The notes under the pieces are model-generated. The model was given only the letters and a program-made list of their open reading frames with translations. It searched no databases and was not told the origin of the DNA. Positions 17,177-25,904 of a stretch of 64,000 nt of DNA are shown here, piece after piece. Position 1 is the first letter of the stretch. Each line of letters begins with the position of its first letter. The translations under genes and the position numbers were made by a program. Source of the stretch: Streptomyces violaceusniger Tu 4113 (GTDB lineage: Bacteria > Actinomycetota > Actinomycetes > Streptomycetales > Streptomycetaceae); NCBI RefSeq assembly GCF_000147815.2, contig NC_015957.1, forward strand, positions 5,890,001-5,954,000. Direction: 5' to 3'.

Positions 17177-18754
17177 TCACGCCGTCTCCGGCGGGCCGGT
17201 GACCCGCGACAGCAGCGCCCGCTTGTCCGGCTTTCCGCTCGGCGCCACGGGCACCTCGGCCACGACGGTGACGGTGGCGGGGACACTCGCCTCCCCCAAC
17301 TCCGCCGCGACGAGGGCGCGCACGGCGTCGAGGTCCGGTTCACGGCCCCCCGCCGGGACGACGAAGGCGTGCGCGGCCTCGCCGGTGCGCTCGTCGGGCG
17401 CGCCCACCACATATGCCTGGTCGACATCGGGATGGGCCGCCAGCGCCCGTTCGATCGCCCCGGCGTAGTGCACGATCGCGTTCACGATGACCACGTCCCG
17501 CGCGCGCCCGGTGAGCCGCAGAAAGCCGTGGTCGTCCAGGTGTCCGACATCGCGGGTGCGCACCCACCCCGCCCGCAGGATCTCCCGGGTCTGCTCCTCG
17601 TCCTTCCAGTAGCCCGCCATCGCGGAGTCGGTGCGCACCCATATCTCGCCGGTGGTCCCGGCGGGCACCGGCCGCCCCTCGGGGTCGCGGACACCGATCT
17701 CCACCCCGGACCACGCCCGGCCCACCGAGTCGTACACCTGGTCCGGCCACTCGGTCATGTCGTCCGGGGTGAGCAGGGTGAGCATGCCGGTCTCCGTCTG
17801 CCCGTACCCCTGGTGGACCACCGGGCCCAGCCGCCGGGCCGCCTCCGCGAGCCGGTGCGGGGCGAGCGGGGACCCGGCCACGAGCAGCACCCGGAGGCTG
17901 CCGGTGTCGACGCGGTCGGTGCGCAGGACGTCCAGCACATGGTGCAGCCGGGGCACGGTCATCAGACACGCGGTGATCCGGTGGCGCTCGAAGACCTGAG
18001 GGAAGACGAGCGGCGGATCGGGGATGACGGCGGTGCCGCCACCCAGCAGGCAGACCCCGAGATGCTCGAAGATCACCGCGCTGGTCAGGGTGCCGAAAAG
18101 CAGGTATCGCTCATAGCCCGCCGCGAGCCGCGCGGTCCGCTCGGTCCAACGCGCGGGCTGCCACCCCCAGTTGAGGGCGAGCGAACGGTAGGTCTGCGTA
18201 CAGCCCTTGGGGCGTCCGGTGCTGCCGCTGGTCAGTGTCACCATGGCGATGTCGTCGGGACGGCCCTGGGCGGTCAGCTCCCCGGTGGCCTTCGGGTGGG
18301 CGTCCAGGAGGTCCGGCCCCAGCCGCAGCACGGTCACCCCGCCCGCCGCGTCCAGCAGCTCGGGGGTCGCACCGGTCTCGTCGGCCACCAGGGCGTCGAT
18401 TCCATCGGAGAGGACGTACACGAGATGGGCCGGGGTCATGCCGGGCCGCAGCCCGGTCACCCGGCAGCCCAGCAGGTAGGCCGCCATGAGCACCGCGAAC
18501 CCCTCGGGCGTCACATCGGTGGCCACCGCGACCGACCGCCCCGGGCCGAGTCCGGCCGCCCGCAGCCCGTCGGCGCACCGGCCGATCAGCTCCAGAACCT
18601 CGCCGCGGGAGAGGACGCGCGACCGGTGTTCGAAGGCTGGCAGCTCCGGCCGTGCGCGGAAGGCGTCGATGAGGGCCTGGGGGAAGGGCGCCGGGATGGG
18701 CTCGGCGTCGCCGTGGGGGGCTCTGTGACCGGACGCTCCGGTTAACGTGTCCAT
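17177..18754 (-). CDS. AMP-forming acyl/aryl-CoA synthetase (ANL family)
   Basis: Stand-alone ligase of 525 aa that activates a carboxylic acid as acyl-AMP. The P-loop VTLTSGSTGRPKGCT, the A5-like GYGQTETG, the hinge region DHGFLRLTGRARDVV and the C-terminal catalytic Lys in PSGKPDKR are all present. No carrier domain follows, so CoA or a free carrier protein would accept the acyl group. The ATG has GGAG 7 nt upstream; an ORF extension upstream has none. It is convergent with the oxidoreductase operon and may serve the same pathway, but it has its own promoter. Confidence 0.85.
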   Translation of the reverse strand: MDTLTGASGHRAPHGDAEPIPAPFPQALIDAFRARPELPAFEHRSRVLSRGEVLELIGRCADGLRAAGLGPGRSVAVATDVTPEGFAVLMAAYLLGCRVTGLRPGMTPAHLVYVLSDGIDALVADETGATPELLDAAGGVTVLRLGPDLLDAHPKATGELTAQGRPDDIAMVTLTSGSTGRPKGCTQTYRSLALNWGWQPARWTERTARLAAGYERYLLFGTLTSAVIFEHLGVCLLGGGTAVIPDPPLVFPQVFERHRITACLMTVPRLHHVLDVLRTDRVDTGSLRVLLVAGSPLAPHRLAEAARRLGPVVHQGYGQTETGMLTLLTPDDMTEWPDQVYDSVGRAWSGVEIGVRDPEGRPVPAGTTGEIWVRTDSAMAGYWKDEEQTREILRAGWVRTRDVGHLDDHGFLRLTGRARDVVIVNAIVHYAGAIERALAAHPDVDQAYVVGAPDERTGEAAHAFVVPAGGREPDLDAVRALVAAELGEASVPATVTVVAEVPVAPSGKPDKRALLSRVTGPPETA

Positions 18755-18917
18755 GTGCGGCTCCGTTCGGGGGGTGTGCCCACTGGGACGGGGTGGATCA
18801 CCCGACACGATACGGCGGCGCGGGCCCGCCCGAGCCGGAGTTCGGGATCATAGGCGGCGGCGTGGCACACCCGGCGGCGTCCGCCGCTCCTCCCGGCGCC
18901 CGTACCCCGTCACGCGG

Positions 18918-19523
18918 TCATTCACCACGCCAGACGTTGTCGAAGGCCGCTTCCTCGATGGCCCGCCGCTGCCGTTCGGCTTCCAGCTCCATCACGGCGT
19001 CGTTGACGGCGGCGAGCACGGTCACGGCCGCGTCGCCGGCCGCACCCGCGGCGTCTCCGGCGGGCTGCTCACGGACGCCGATGGCCGCCGCGAGGGAGGC
19101 GAGGACGGGCTCGTCCGAGGCCCAGCGGTCCATCGCGTGGCGGCGGGCGGCCGAGTCCACCGGCACCGCCTCACCGGCGCGGAGCGGCAGCCAGCCGTGG
19201 CGTCGCCGGGTGATCTGTCCCGCGGACTCCAGGGCGTCCAGATAGGCCGGGGACAGACCGCGGCCTCTGCGCCACAGCCAATCGCCCACCGGCTCGTACG
19301 GCGGCCGGCCGACGAACGACGACGCGGCCTCGTCCAGCAGGCGGTCCCCGGTCGGCGGGCACAGGCCCGGCACGATGCGGTCGTCCTCGATCCCGAGCGC
19401 CTCGGCGTCGAGGAGGTCGATCAGCTCGGCTCCCGCGAGCGCGAGCGACAGATCGCCCCGCTCCAGAGGGCGCATGGGCGCCACGTCCAGGGTGACGATC
19501 AACAGGTCCCGCGGTGTGGTCAT
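18918..19523 (-). CDS. GPP34 (GOLPH3-like) family protein
   Basis: 201 aa. The TTPRDLLIVTLD opening, the ALAGAELIDLLDAEAL helix and the GLSPAYLDALESAG segment match the bacterial GPP34 family, homologues of Golgi phosphoprotein 3 that are abundant in Streptomyces. The eukaryotic protein binds phosphoinositides on membranes; the bacterial role is not established. GGAG lies 7 nt before the ATG. It is 163 bp upstream of the ligase and on the same strand, so read-through is possible, but no functional link is evident. Confidence 0.85.
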   Translation of the reverse strand: MTTPRDLLIVTLDVAPMRPLERGDLSLALAGAELIDLLDAEALGIEDDRIVPGLCPPTGDRLLDEAASSFVGRPPYEPVGDWLWRRGRGLSPAYLDALESAGQITRRRHGWLPLRAGEAVPVDSAARRHAMDRWASDEPVLASLAAAIGVREQPAGDAAGAAGDAAVTVLAAVNDAVMELEAERQRRAIEEAAFDNVWRGE

Positions 19524-19618
19524 GAAGCGCTCCGCTCGCCGTCCCTCAGCAACGATACGTCCCAAGCGCGGGGCTGTCCGCCGACGTGTCCTGCGGTGTC
19601 CGCCCTGTCACCGGCCGC

Positions 19619-20911
19619 TCAGGAGCCGGTCGCACCCCACGTGTGGGCCAGCGCGGCGGCCTCGCCACGCGAGGTGACCCCCAGCTTCTCCAGGATGTTC
19701 GCCACGTGGAACTTCACGGTCGACTCGCTGATGTGCAGCTCCTGGGCGATCTGCCGGTTGCGCCGCCCGCGGGCCAGCCGCTCCAGCACCTCCAGCTCGC
19801 GCGCCCCCAGGACGTACAGCGGATCCTTGCGGGCCGGCTGCGGCGGGCCCAGCGGCACGGTGGCCGTCACCAGGGTGCCCCACTCCGGGACCGCGTCCAC
19901 GTCCAGCCGCCCGCCCAGCGCGGACAGCCGCTCCCCGACCCGGCGGGCGTCCAGCGCGGTCCGCCTCAGGACGCCGGGGCCGTCGTCCCGTACGGTGGCA
20001 CGCAGCTCGCCGTCGCCGACCTTCCAGCCGACGTGGACGCGGCGCACCGGGTGCGGCGCACCGTCCTGGCCCGGTCCCTGCTCGTCGAGCATGGCGTGCA
20101 CCACGGCCCGCACCACCGCGCGGGCCGTATTGGCCACATCGGCGGGGAGCAGCCGGTCGGCGCCCTCCTCCGTGCCGGGCGGGCCCAGGTCGAGCCGTAC
20201 GGCCAGGCCGCGCAGCACCGGGCGGAGTGACTCGGCGAGCCGGGCGAAGGCATCGCCGGCCGACTCCTCCACCAGCGCCTGATCCCGGTCGGTCCGGTCA
20301 CGCAGTTCGGCCAGGGCGGTGACGGCGAGGTCCACCGCGCGGGCCCGGGCGGTCGGGTCGTCCAGATCGCGTCGGCGCAACACGCCGAGCAGGGCGGACA
20401 GGGCGGCACCGTGGGCGTCCACGAGCTCGGCGATGGCCGTGGCCCGGGCCGCGGCCGCGGCCCGCGACTGGGCCAGCGTCCCGGGGACCGCCTCCACCGC
20501 CATCCGGTCGCGGTGCGCGGTCACCAGGTCCCACAGGGTTCGGGCGGCCGCCACGGACCCGGCCGGGACGGGGGTCTCCTCGGTGATGACGAGGACGAGC
20601 AGCGCGCCCCGTTCGGTGGCGTCGCTGTACAGGGCCAGAACGGGCACCTCGGCCCCCGCCATCCGCGCCCGGCCCTGCCAGCTTCCCTCGGCGCGCGCCG
20701 CCGGGGAGAGGGCGGCCATCTCGACGGTGGTGATGGCCGATCCGGGGTCGCCGGGCGGGTGTCCATGGGTCTTGAACGGTGAATGCGGGCAGTTGCCGGA
20801 GAGCTCGGCCAGCGCCCGGTGCGGAATCGCCTCGGAGAGGGCATCCGACAGGCGCGGCAGGATCTCGCCCAGGGGCGCCCGGATCACATCGACTGCGGCC
20901 GTGAGGTCCAT
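19619..20911 (-). CDS. histidine-kinase-like ATPase fused to LuxR DNA-binding domain
   Basis: 430 aa in three parts. Residues 1-150 look GAF-like with no transmembrane segment. Residues 165-350 resemble a NarL-type kinase core: a helical region with AELVDAHGAALSALLGVL in the DHp position, then a HATPase domain with an intact G1-like DDGPG and the closing GTLVTATVPL. Residues 365-430 are a LuxR/GerE helix-turn-helix (GARELEVLERLARGRRNRQIAQ). No receiver domain is present, so sensing, ATP binding and DNA binding lie in one chain. It is divergent from a quinone oxidoreductase, with a 22-bp perfect inverted repeat between them that is a likely binding site. Confidence 0.85.
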   Translation of the reverse strand: MDLTAAVDVIRAPLGEILPRLSDALSEAIPHRALAELSGNCPHSPFKTHGHPPGDPGSAITTVEMAALSPAARAEGSWQGRARMAGAEVPVLALYSDATERGALLVLVITEETPVPAGSVAAARTLWDLVTAHRDRMAVEAVPGTLAQSRAAAAARATAIAELVDAHGAALSALLGVLRRRDLDDPTARARAVDLAVTALAELRDRTDRDQALVEESAGDAFARLAESLRPVLRGLAVRLDLGPPGTEEGADRLLPADVANTARAVVRAVVHAMLDEQGPGQDGAPHPVRRVHVGWKVGDGELRATVRDDGPGVLRRTALDARRVGERLSALGGRLDVDAVPEWGTLVTATVPLGPPQPARKDPLYVLGARELEVLERLARGRRNRQIAQELHISESTVKFHVANILEKLGVTSRGEAAALAHTWGATGS

Positions 20912-20941
20912 GTCCGTCAGCGTAATGGGCCCTCCTCGCGG

Positions 20942-20991
20942 CCCCGGCCGTTCCTTCGGCCAGGCGGAACTGGCCGAAGGAACGGCCGGGG
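20942..20991. repeat. 22-bp perfect inverted repeat between divergent genes
   Basis: Arms at 20942-20963 and 20970-20991 are perfectly complementary around a 6-nt centre (GCGGAA). Each arm itself contains a smaller inverted repeat, GGCCGTTCCTTCGGCC, so the element is two head-to-head copies of a 16-bp palindrome-like site. It lies 31 bp before the LuxR-fusion start and 75 bp before the oxidoreductase start. A double operator or a cruciform-forming control element is likely; a terminator is less likely because no gene ends here. Confidence 0.7.
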
Positions 20992-21065
20992 AGGGGCATG
21001 TCCCGGCCGAGGATGGCGTTGTCGCTACAAACGCCCCCTTGACGGGGCTGACGGGAGTGAGAGAG

Positions 21066-21974
21066 ATGAAGGCGATCGTCTACGCGGAGTACGGCGGCCC
21101 CGAGGTGCTGGGGCTGAAGGAGACGGAGGAGCCCCATCCGGGTCCCGGGCAGGTGCGGCTGAAGGTCATGGCCGCCGGCGTGAACCCGATCGACTACAAG
21201 ATCCGCCGTGGCTGGATGCCGCAGATGGGTCCCGCCGCGTTCCCCGCGATCCCCGGTACGGAGGCGGCCGGGATCGTCGACGAGGTCGGCGAGGGGGTCA
21301 CCGGTTGGTCGGTGGGCGACGAGGTGCTGGGCTGGACGGACACCGGCGCCTACGCCCCGTACGCCCTGGCCACCGATGTCGCGCCCAAGCCCGCCGGGCT
21401 CGACTGGGAGACGGCCGCCGCGCTGCCGGTGGCCACCGAGACCTCGGCACGCGTCCTCGACCTGCTGCGGCTCGCGGAGGGCGAGACGCTGCTGCTGCAC
21501 GGGGCCGCCGGTGCGGTCGGCGGGGTCGGCGTCCAGCTCGCGGTGGCCCGGGGCGCCACCGTCATCGGCACCGCCTCCCCCGCCAACCACGACTATCTGC
21601 GCTCGCTCGGCGCGATCCCCGTGGCGTACGGCGAGGGTCTGGCCGAGCGGGTGCGCGCGGTGGCCCCGGGTGGTGTCGACGCCGTCTACGACGCGGCCGG
21701 CCAGGGCGCCCTGCCCGTCTCGATCGAGCTGCGGGGCGGCACGACCGACCGCATCGTCACCATCGCCGACCCCACGGCCGCCGATCTCGGTGTCACGTTC
21801 TCCGGAGGCGGCGGCAACCGCCCCCTGGAGGCCATCGCCGGCTACGCCCGGCTCGCCGCGGAGGGCGGGCTGCGGGTGCCCGTCGTGCGGAGCCTCCCGC
21901 TCGCGGACGCCGCCGAGGCCCATGAGCAGAGCGAGACCGGCCACAGCCGCGGCAAGCTCGTTCTGCGGCCCTGA
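21066..21974 (+). CDS. NADP-dependent quinone oxidoreductase-like (zinc-less MDR family)
   Basis: 302 aa medium-chain reductase. The GroES-like N-terminal domain (MKAIVYAEYGGPEVL, AAGVNPIDYKIRRG, GTEAAGIVDEVG) is followed by a Rossmann domain with the nucleotide loop LLLHGAAGAVGGVGVQLA. The structural and catalytic zinc ligands of alcohol dehydrogenases are missing, so quinone or enone reduction with NADPH is expected. GGGAGTGAGAGAG precedes the ATG. It is divergent from the kinase-LuxR fusion and probably under its control as a redox-stress response (inference). Confidence 0.9.
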   Translation: MKAIVYAEYGGPEVLGLKETEEPHPGPGQVRLKVMAAGVNPIDYKIRRGWMPQMGPAAFPAIPGTEAAGIVDEVGEGVTGWSVGDEVLGWTDTGAYAPYALATDVAPKPAGLDWETAAALPVATETSARVLDLLRLAEGETLLLHGAAGAVGGVGVQLAVARGATVIGTASPANHDYLRSLGAIPVAYGEGLAERVRAVAPGGVDAVYDAAGQGALPVSIELRGGTTDRIVTIADPTAADLGVTFSGGGGNRPLEAIAGYARLAAEGGLRVPVVRSLPLADAAEAHEQSETGHSRGKLVLRP

Positions 21975-21990
21975 TGGGCGCTGCCCGCAT

Positions 21991-23457
21991 CTAGGGGGCC
22001 GCGTTCAGCAGGTCGAGTGCGCTGTGCTGTCGCGCCGCGTCGGTCTTGTCCAGCGGTCCTGACCAGCGCAGTCCGTACTGGTCCAGGGCGTTGCGGTCGG
22101 CGGCGTAGGCGCGGTCCGCCTGCCGTTTCAGATACGCCGTGAAGGGGTGGTCGGGCAGGGCCGCGTCCAGCTTGGCCAGCCCCCGCACATGGGCGCCCTT
22201 GAACGACGGGCCGTCGGCGCCGCAGTCGCCGGTCTCGCAGGGGTCCCTGAGGATGCCGTCGGCCGTGTTGAGCTGGGACGACGTGGTGGCGGCGGTGCCG
22301 ATACGGCGGGCCGCATCCAGCACGGCACCATCACCCGTGGCCTTGTGCAGCTCGGTGAGGCCCCCGAGCAGAACGCCCTGGTTGTAGGACCAGACCGCTT
22401 GGCCGTTGTTCTTGCAGGTGCCCAGGTCGATGCCGTCGTTGACCAGGTTCGAGCCGTTCACCATGCCGGTGCCCTGGAACCAGCTCCACTCCGCCTTCGC
22501 CCGCTGGAGATAGGCGGTGTCGCCGGGGATCCGGTTGTGCAGGGCGGCGTTCAGTTGGAGGTAGAGGGAGTTGGCGATGGCGTTCTTGTAGGTCTTCGCG
22601 GTGCTCCACCACACGCCGCCGCCACAGGTGGAGTCCCAGTAGGAGGCCATGTAGTCGGCGTCGGCGCGGGCGGTGGCGAGATAGCGGGAGTCCCCGGTGA
22701 GGTCGTAGGCCGCCACCCAGGCCAGGCCCCACCAGCCGGTGTCGTCGATGTAGTCGTTGCGGAACTGCCCGCCCTGCGCACCGAGGTTGAGGTCATAGGT
22801 GCGGGCGATGGCGTATTCATAGCTGTGCATGCCCGTGACGCGGATGTTGTCGATGACGGCCGTGAGGGCGTTGGCCGAGTTCCACCAGCCGGTGGTGGAG
22901 AACAGCCCGGTCCCGTAGGAGTAGAACGCCATCTGCGCGGTGGCGGCGGCCGTACGGCGGTCCCACGCGTTCCAGGTCGTACGGGCCCAGGGCGTACAGG
23001 CGATGTCGGGGCGGTCACCGGCCTTGCCGCAGGCCCGCAGCGCGCCGACGCCATGGGCGCCCCAGTCGTCCACGTTGTACATGAGGGTGCGCCAGCCCCG
23101 CTGCCCGGACGGGACGGCGGTGTTTCCGAGGCGGCTGCCCGAGGACCAGCTCCGGCCGCCGTCGAACGAGCGGTCCAGCCATACCTCGTCGCCGGGGCTG
23201 CCGTTGTCGATGGAGGCCCAGCCCATCGCGTCGGCGTCGTCGAAGTGCAGGGCGATGGACCGGGAGAAGAGGGTGGCGGTGACGGGGTTGCGGCTCTGCG
23301 GGGCGAGCGCCGGGTCACGGGCGTCGCAGTACTTGTTGCAGATGGTGGCGGACGGCGCCGCCTCGGCCGTGGCCGGGAGCAACTGAGGGGCCAGCAGGGC
23401 GAGTGCTCCGGTGGCGAGGGCGGCCAGGCGGGTGCGCAGCGGTCTGGTGCGTCTCAT
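21991..23457 (-). CDS. secreted GH76 alpha-1,6-mannanase
   Basis: Secreted enzyme of 488 aa. A signal peptide (residues 1-34, ending ATAEA) is followed by the (alpha/alpha)6 barrel of GH76, with the catalytic pair Asp238-Asp239 in [14 protein letters not shown] and the [12 protein letters not shown] block. It should cut alpha-1,6-mannan of fungal cell walls or actinobacterial glycolipids. It follows a GH64 beta-1,3-glucanase by 18 bp and must be in the same transcript, so the pair attacks two layers of a yeast-type wall. The upstream DasR-like box suggests induction linked to amino sugars. Confidence 0.92.
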   Translation of the reverse strand: MRRTRPLRTRLAALATGALALLAPQLLPATAEAAPSATICNKYCDARDPALAPQSRNPVTATLFSRSIALHFDDADAMGWASIDNGSPGDEVWLDRSFDGGRSWSSGSRLGNTAVPSGQRGWRTLMYNVDDWGAHGVGALRACGKAGDRPDIACTPWARTTWNAWDRRTAAATAQMAFYSYGTGLFSTTGWWNSANALTAVIDNIRVTGMHSYEYAIARTYDLNLGAQGGQFRNDYIDDTGWWGLAWVAAYDLTGDSRYLATARADADYMASYWDSTCGGGVWWSTAKTYKNAIANSLYLQLNAALHNRIPGDTAYLQRAKAEWSWFQGTGMVNGSNLVNDGIDLGTCKNNGQAVWSYNQGVLLGGLTELHKATGDGAVLDAARRIGTAATTSSQLNTADGILRDPCETGDCGADGPSFKGAHVRGLAKLDAALPDHPFTAYLKRQADRAYAADRNALDQYGLRWSGPLDKTDAARQHSALDLLNAAP

Positions 23458-23475
23458 GCCGTGCCTCCTGCCGGT

Positions 23476-24684
23476 CTAGTTGAAGGGGTCCAGGGTGATG
23501 GACGCCTGCTGCGGATTGCCGTCGTGGACGAGCGACTCGTGCTGGCCGACGTCGTCGAAGGCGAAGGCGTACGCCTTGCCGTCGGCCATCTGGGCGTGGA
23601 TCGCACGGGCGTAGTGATTGGTCACGGCGTCGGTGTAGAACCCGGCGTCACTGGTGTCGGGCTGGTTGGAGTTGGTGAGCAGGGTCGTGCGGTTGTAGCC
23701 GGCGCACAGGGTCCGCGAAATCGGGCCGCGCACCTCGTCGTTGGGTGCGTCCAGGCGCTTGTAGCAGCCGAAGACGGAGTCGGAGTCCGGCTTCTGGAAG
23801 CTGGTGACCACGGCTCCGGCGCCGTTGGTGAAGTTCATGACGTCGCCGGAGACCCGACCGAAGTACTTGGTGTTCGGCCGGTCGGCGAAGGGCGTGACCG
23901 TCAGGGTGGAGCTGGTGTACTTCTGCCACACCCGGTTGATGTAGTTGTCCATCGTGTTCGCGGGCAGGCCGCCCGCCTCGATGCCGTGCCCTGGCGCGAG
24001 GGCCCGCAGGAGGGTGCCGTCCGGGCGGGTCTGGATGAGGCCCGCCCAGCCGCCCGGCTGGGCGCGCAGTGCGTTGAAGACGCCGTTGTAGCCGCCGGGC
24101 TTGAGATGGCCGGCGCTCTTCACGCCGCCGTCGCCGCCCTGCACGCCCACCACGTACGGCGCGGAGAACATGTCGACCTGGGTGCTGTTGATGTACAGGC
24201 CGGAGTCGTCGAGGGTGAACTCGCTCCAGTTGAACAGGATGTTCCTGTTGGGATCGGAGGGGTTCTGCACGGCGGGCTGCACCAGGCCGCCGGTGGTGAG
24301 CCGGAAGTCCAGCTTCTGGCCGTAGGAGAAGTAGACCCGGCCGGAAAGCTTCGGGATGCGGATCGTCAGGGCCTGGCCGCCCGCCGGACCGGCGATCGAC
24401 GCGTCGGGGGCCGGGGTCGGCGGGTTGCCGCCGGCGGGCCAGGGGTGGAAGGTCCCGGAGGCGTCGGCCCAGCCCTGCTGCCCGGTCGAGAGCAGGGTGC
24501 CGATCGTGTAGACGTAGATCTGGTCGCCGCGCCCGGAGTTGTTGGTGAACTTCAGCGGGATCGTGCTCGGCACGGCCGTCCGGGCGGACGCCTCGGGGGC
24601 CAGCGCGGTCATGCCCAGGGCGAGCAGCAGGGCTGATGCCCAGCAGGGCAGGGTCCGGAATCGGGTGGAGACGCGTCTGGACAT
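23476..24684 (-). CDS. secreted GH64 beta-1,3-glucanase
   Basis: Secreted enzyme of 402 aa with a signal peptide (about 1-35, ending EASA). It belongs to the laminaripentaose-producing GH64 family; Glu155 (FNWSEF) and Asp171 (QVDMF) are 16 residues apart, as in the characterised Streptomyces matensis enzyme. It degrades fungal beta-1,3-glucan outside the cell. AGAGGTG lies before the ATG. It is the first gene of an operon with the GH76 mannanase. A DasR-like element sits about 97 bp upstream. No carbohydrate-binding module is attached. Confidence 0.93.
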   Translation of the reverse strand: MSRRVSTRFRTLPCWASALLLALGMTALAPEASARTAVPSTIPLKFTNNSGRGDQIYVYTIGTLLSTGQQGWADASGTFHPWPAGGNPPTPAPDASIAGPAGGQALTIRIPKLSGRVYFSYGQKLDFRLTTGGLVQPAVQNPSDPNRNILFNWSEFTLDDSGLYINSTQVDMFSAPYVVGVQGGDGGVKSAGHLKPGGYNGVFNALRAQPGGWAGLIQTRPDGTLLRALAPGHGIEAGGLPANTMDNYINRVWQKYTSSTLTVTPFADRPNTKYFGRVSGDVMNFTNGAGAVVTSFQKPDSDSVFGCYKRLDAPNDEVRGPISRTLCAGYNRTTLLTNSNQPDTSDAGFYTDAVTNHYARAIHAQMADGKAYAFAFDDVGQHESLVHDGNPQQASITLDPFN

Positions 24685-24780
24685 ACATCACCTCTCGCGC
24701 GGCGGCACGGCCGCGTCAGCGGGGGGAACGGGGGGCTCATGGTGCTGAGGGTGCGGGGTCATCATGGCAGTGAACATGAC

Positions 24781-24796
24781 ACTGGTCTAGACATAC
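24781..24796. promoter_or_regulatory. DasR-responsive element (dre)-like site
   Basis: ACTGGTCTAGACATAC matches the 16-bp dre consensus ACTGGTCTAGACCAGT in its first 12 bases; the left half-site is perfect and the right half is partly lost. It lies 97 bp before the GH64 start and 138 bp before the small repeat-protein gene. DasR is the N-acetylglucosamine-responsive GntR regulator of chitin use and antibiotic control in Streptomyces. Confidence 0.6.
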
Positions 24797-24933
24797 TCAT
24801 GTACATACCGACATCACGGCCAACATCACGACCGACATCGGCGCATGGCCGCCCGCCGACTCGGCCGCACTGCGCCAACCTGGACATCCAGGCGTAAAAT
24901 CGACATCGTCCGCACTAGGAGCGGAGGCATCAC

Positions 24934-25107
24934 ATGACCGAGCCAGCCCCCTCCCACACCGAACACAAACGGGAAACCGGCCACCCGGACGTGCCGTGGA
25001 CGACCCCCTCGCAGGCCGAGGGCGAGCGCGACGACGAGCGGGACACCGGCCACCCCGACGTACAGAGGACGACTCCCTCACAGGCCGAAGGGGAACGGTG
25101 GGATTAG
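24934..25107 (+). CDS. 57-residue disordered repeat protein
   Basis: A short ORF with AGGAGCGGAGG just before its ATG. The product is hydrophilic, with no Cys, and consists of two tandem copies of a unit: TGHPDVPWTTPSQAEGER (residues 15-32) and TGHPDVQRTTPSQAEGER (residues 38-55), joined by DDERD. Small proteins with a TPSQAEG motif are known to me as frequent hypothetical proteins in Streptomyces, without an assigned role. It is likely intrinsically disordered. It lies between the divergent GH64 gene and a TetR gene. A modified-peptide precursor is possible in principle but no modifying enzyme is adjacent. Confidence 0.65.
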   Translation: MTEPAPSHTEHKRETGHPDVPWTTPSQAEGERDDERDTGHPDVQRTTPSQAEGERWD

Positions 25108-25226
25108 CCACCACCCCTCTCGGCACCCGGGCCCGCCTGCCGGTGATCTCCCACCGGTCGGCGGGCCCAGCCATGCGGGCGGGCGGAGCGGACCTGGGCG
25201 GCGACTATCCTGACCGGGGAGGCGAG

Positions 25227-25877
25227 ATGGCACGCGCGACACAGACCGCCGGGACGAGCGGCACCGACCGACCGGCACCACGCCACCACGGCAACCGCCA
25301 CGGGCGCAGCGAGCAGGCCCGGCTGGCGGTGCTGAACGCGGCGGACGATCTGCTGGCCGAGAAGGGTTTCGCGGGCGTCACCATGGAGGGCATCGCCACC
25401 CGGGCCGGGGTCGCCAAGCAGACGATCTACCGCTGGTGGAGCGCCAAGACCGACATCCTCATGGACGCCCTTCTCCAGGATGTGGCCGAGGACCTGCCCG
25501 TGCGCGACCGCGGTGATCTCGCCCTGGACCTGCGCAGTTATCTGTGCGACCTGGCCGGGTTCCTCAGCGCGTCCGACGCCGGCGCCGTATTCAAGGCCCT
25601 GGTCGCCCAGGCGCAGCACGATCCGGCGTTCGCCCGGGACTTCCGGTCCCGGTACCTCGACGACCAGCGCCGCCGCGACCGCCTCCCGCTGGAACGGGCC
25701 ATGGAGCGCGGGGAGTTGCCGCCCGGCCTGGACCTGACCGCCGAGACCGACCAGCTCATGGGCCCCCTCTACTACCGGGTGCTGGTGACCGACGAACCTA
25801 TCGGCCAGGACTTCACCGACCGGCTCGTGGACGCCTTCCTCCACCGCCACGGACTGACGCCACCGGCGAACGGCTGA
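25227..25877 (+). CDS. TetR-family regulator
   Basis: 216 aa. A basic, disordered N-terminus of about 30 residues precedes the helix-turn-helix (ARLAVLNAADDLLAEKGFAG, then ATRAGVAKQTIYRWW). The C-terminal domain (TetR_C_11-like, RSYLCDLAGFLSASDAGAVF) binds an unknown ligand. The ATG with GGGGAGG upstream was preferred over earlier in-frame codons that would overlap the small gene before it. Neighbouring target genes are uncertain; the divergent-convergent arrangement leaves only the small repeat protein upstream as a candidate. Confidence 0.88.
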   Translation: MARATQTAGTSGTDRPAPRHHGNRHGRSEQARLAVLNAADDLLAEKGFAGVTMEGIATRAGVAKQTIYRWWSAKTDILMDALLQDVAEDLPVRDRGDLALDLRSYLCDLAGFLSASDAGAVFKALVAQAQHDPAFARDFRSRYLDDQRRRDRLPLERAMERGELPPGLDLTAETDQLMGPLYYRVLVTDEPIGQDFTDRLVDAFLHRHGLTPPANG

Positions 25878-25904
25878 CCGCGCGAAACACCCGTCCGGAC
25901 GGAG

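Noticed and set aside
22147..24636. 829-codon plus-strand open frame across the GH76 and GH64 genes
   Set aside because: It spans two unrelated real genes and their spacer on the other strand, and its composition is Gly/Val/Arg-rich without domains.
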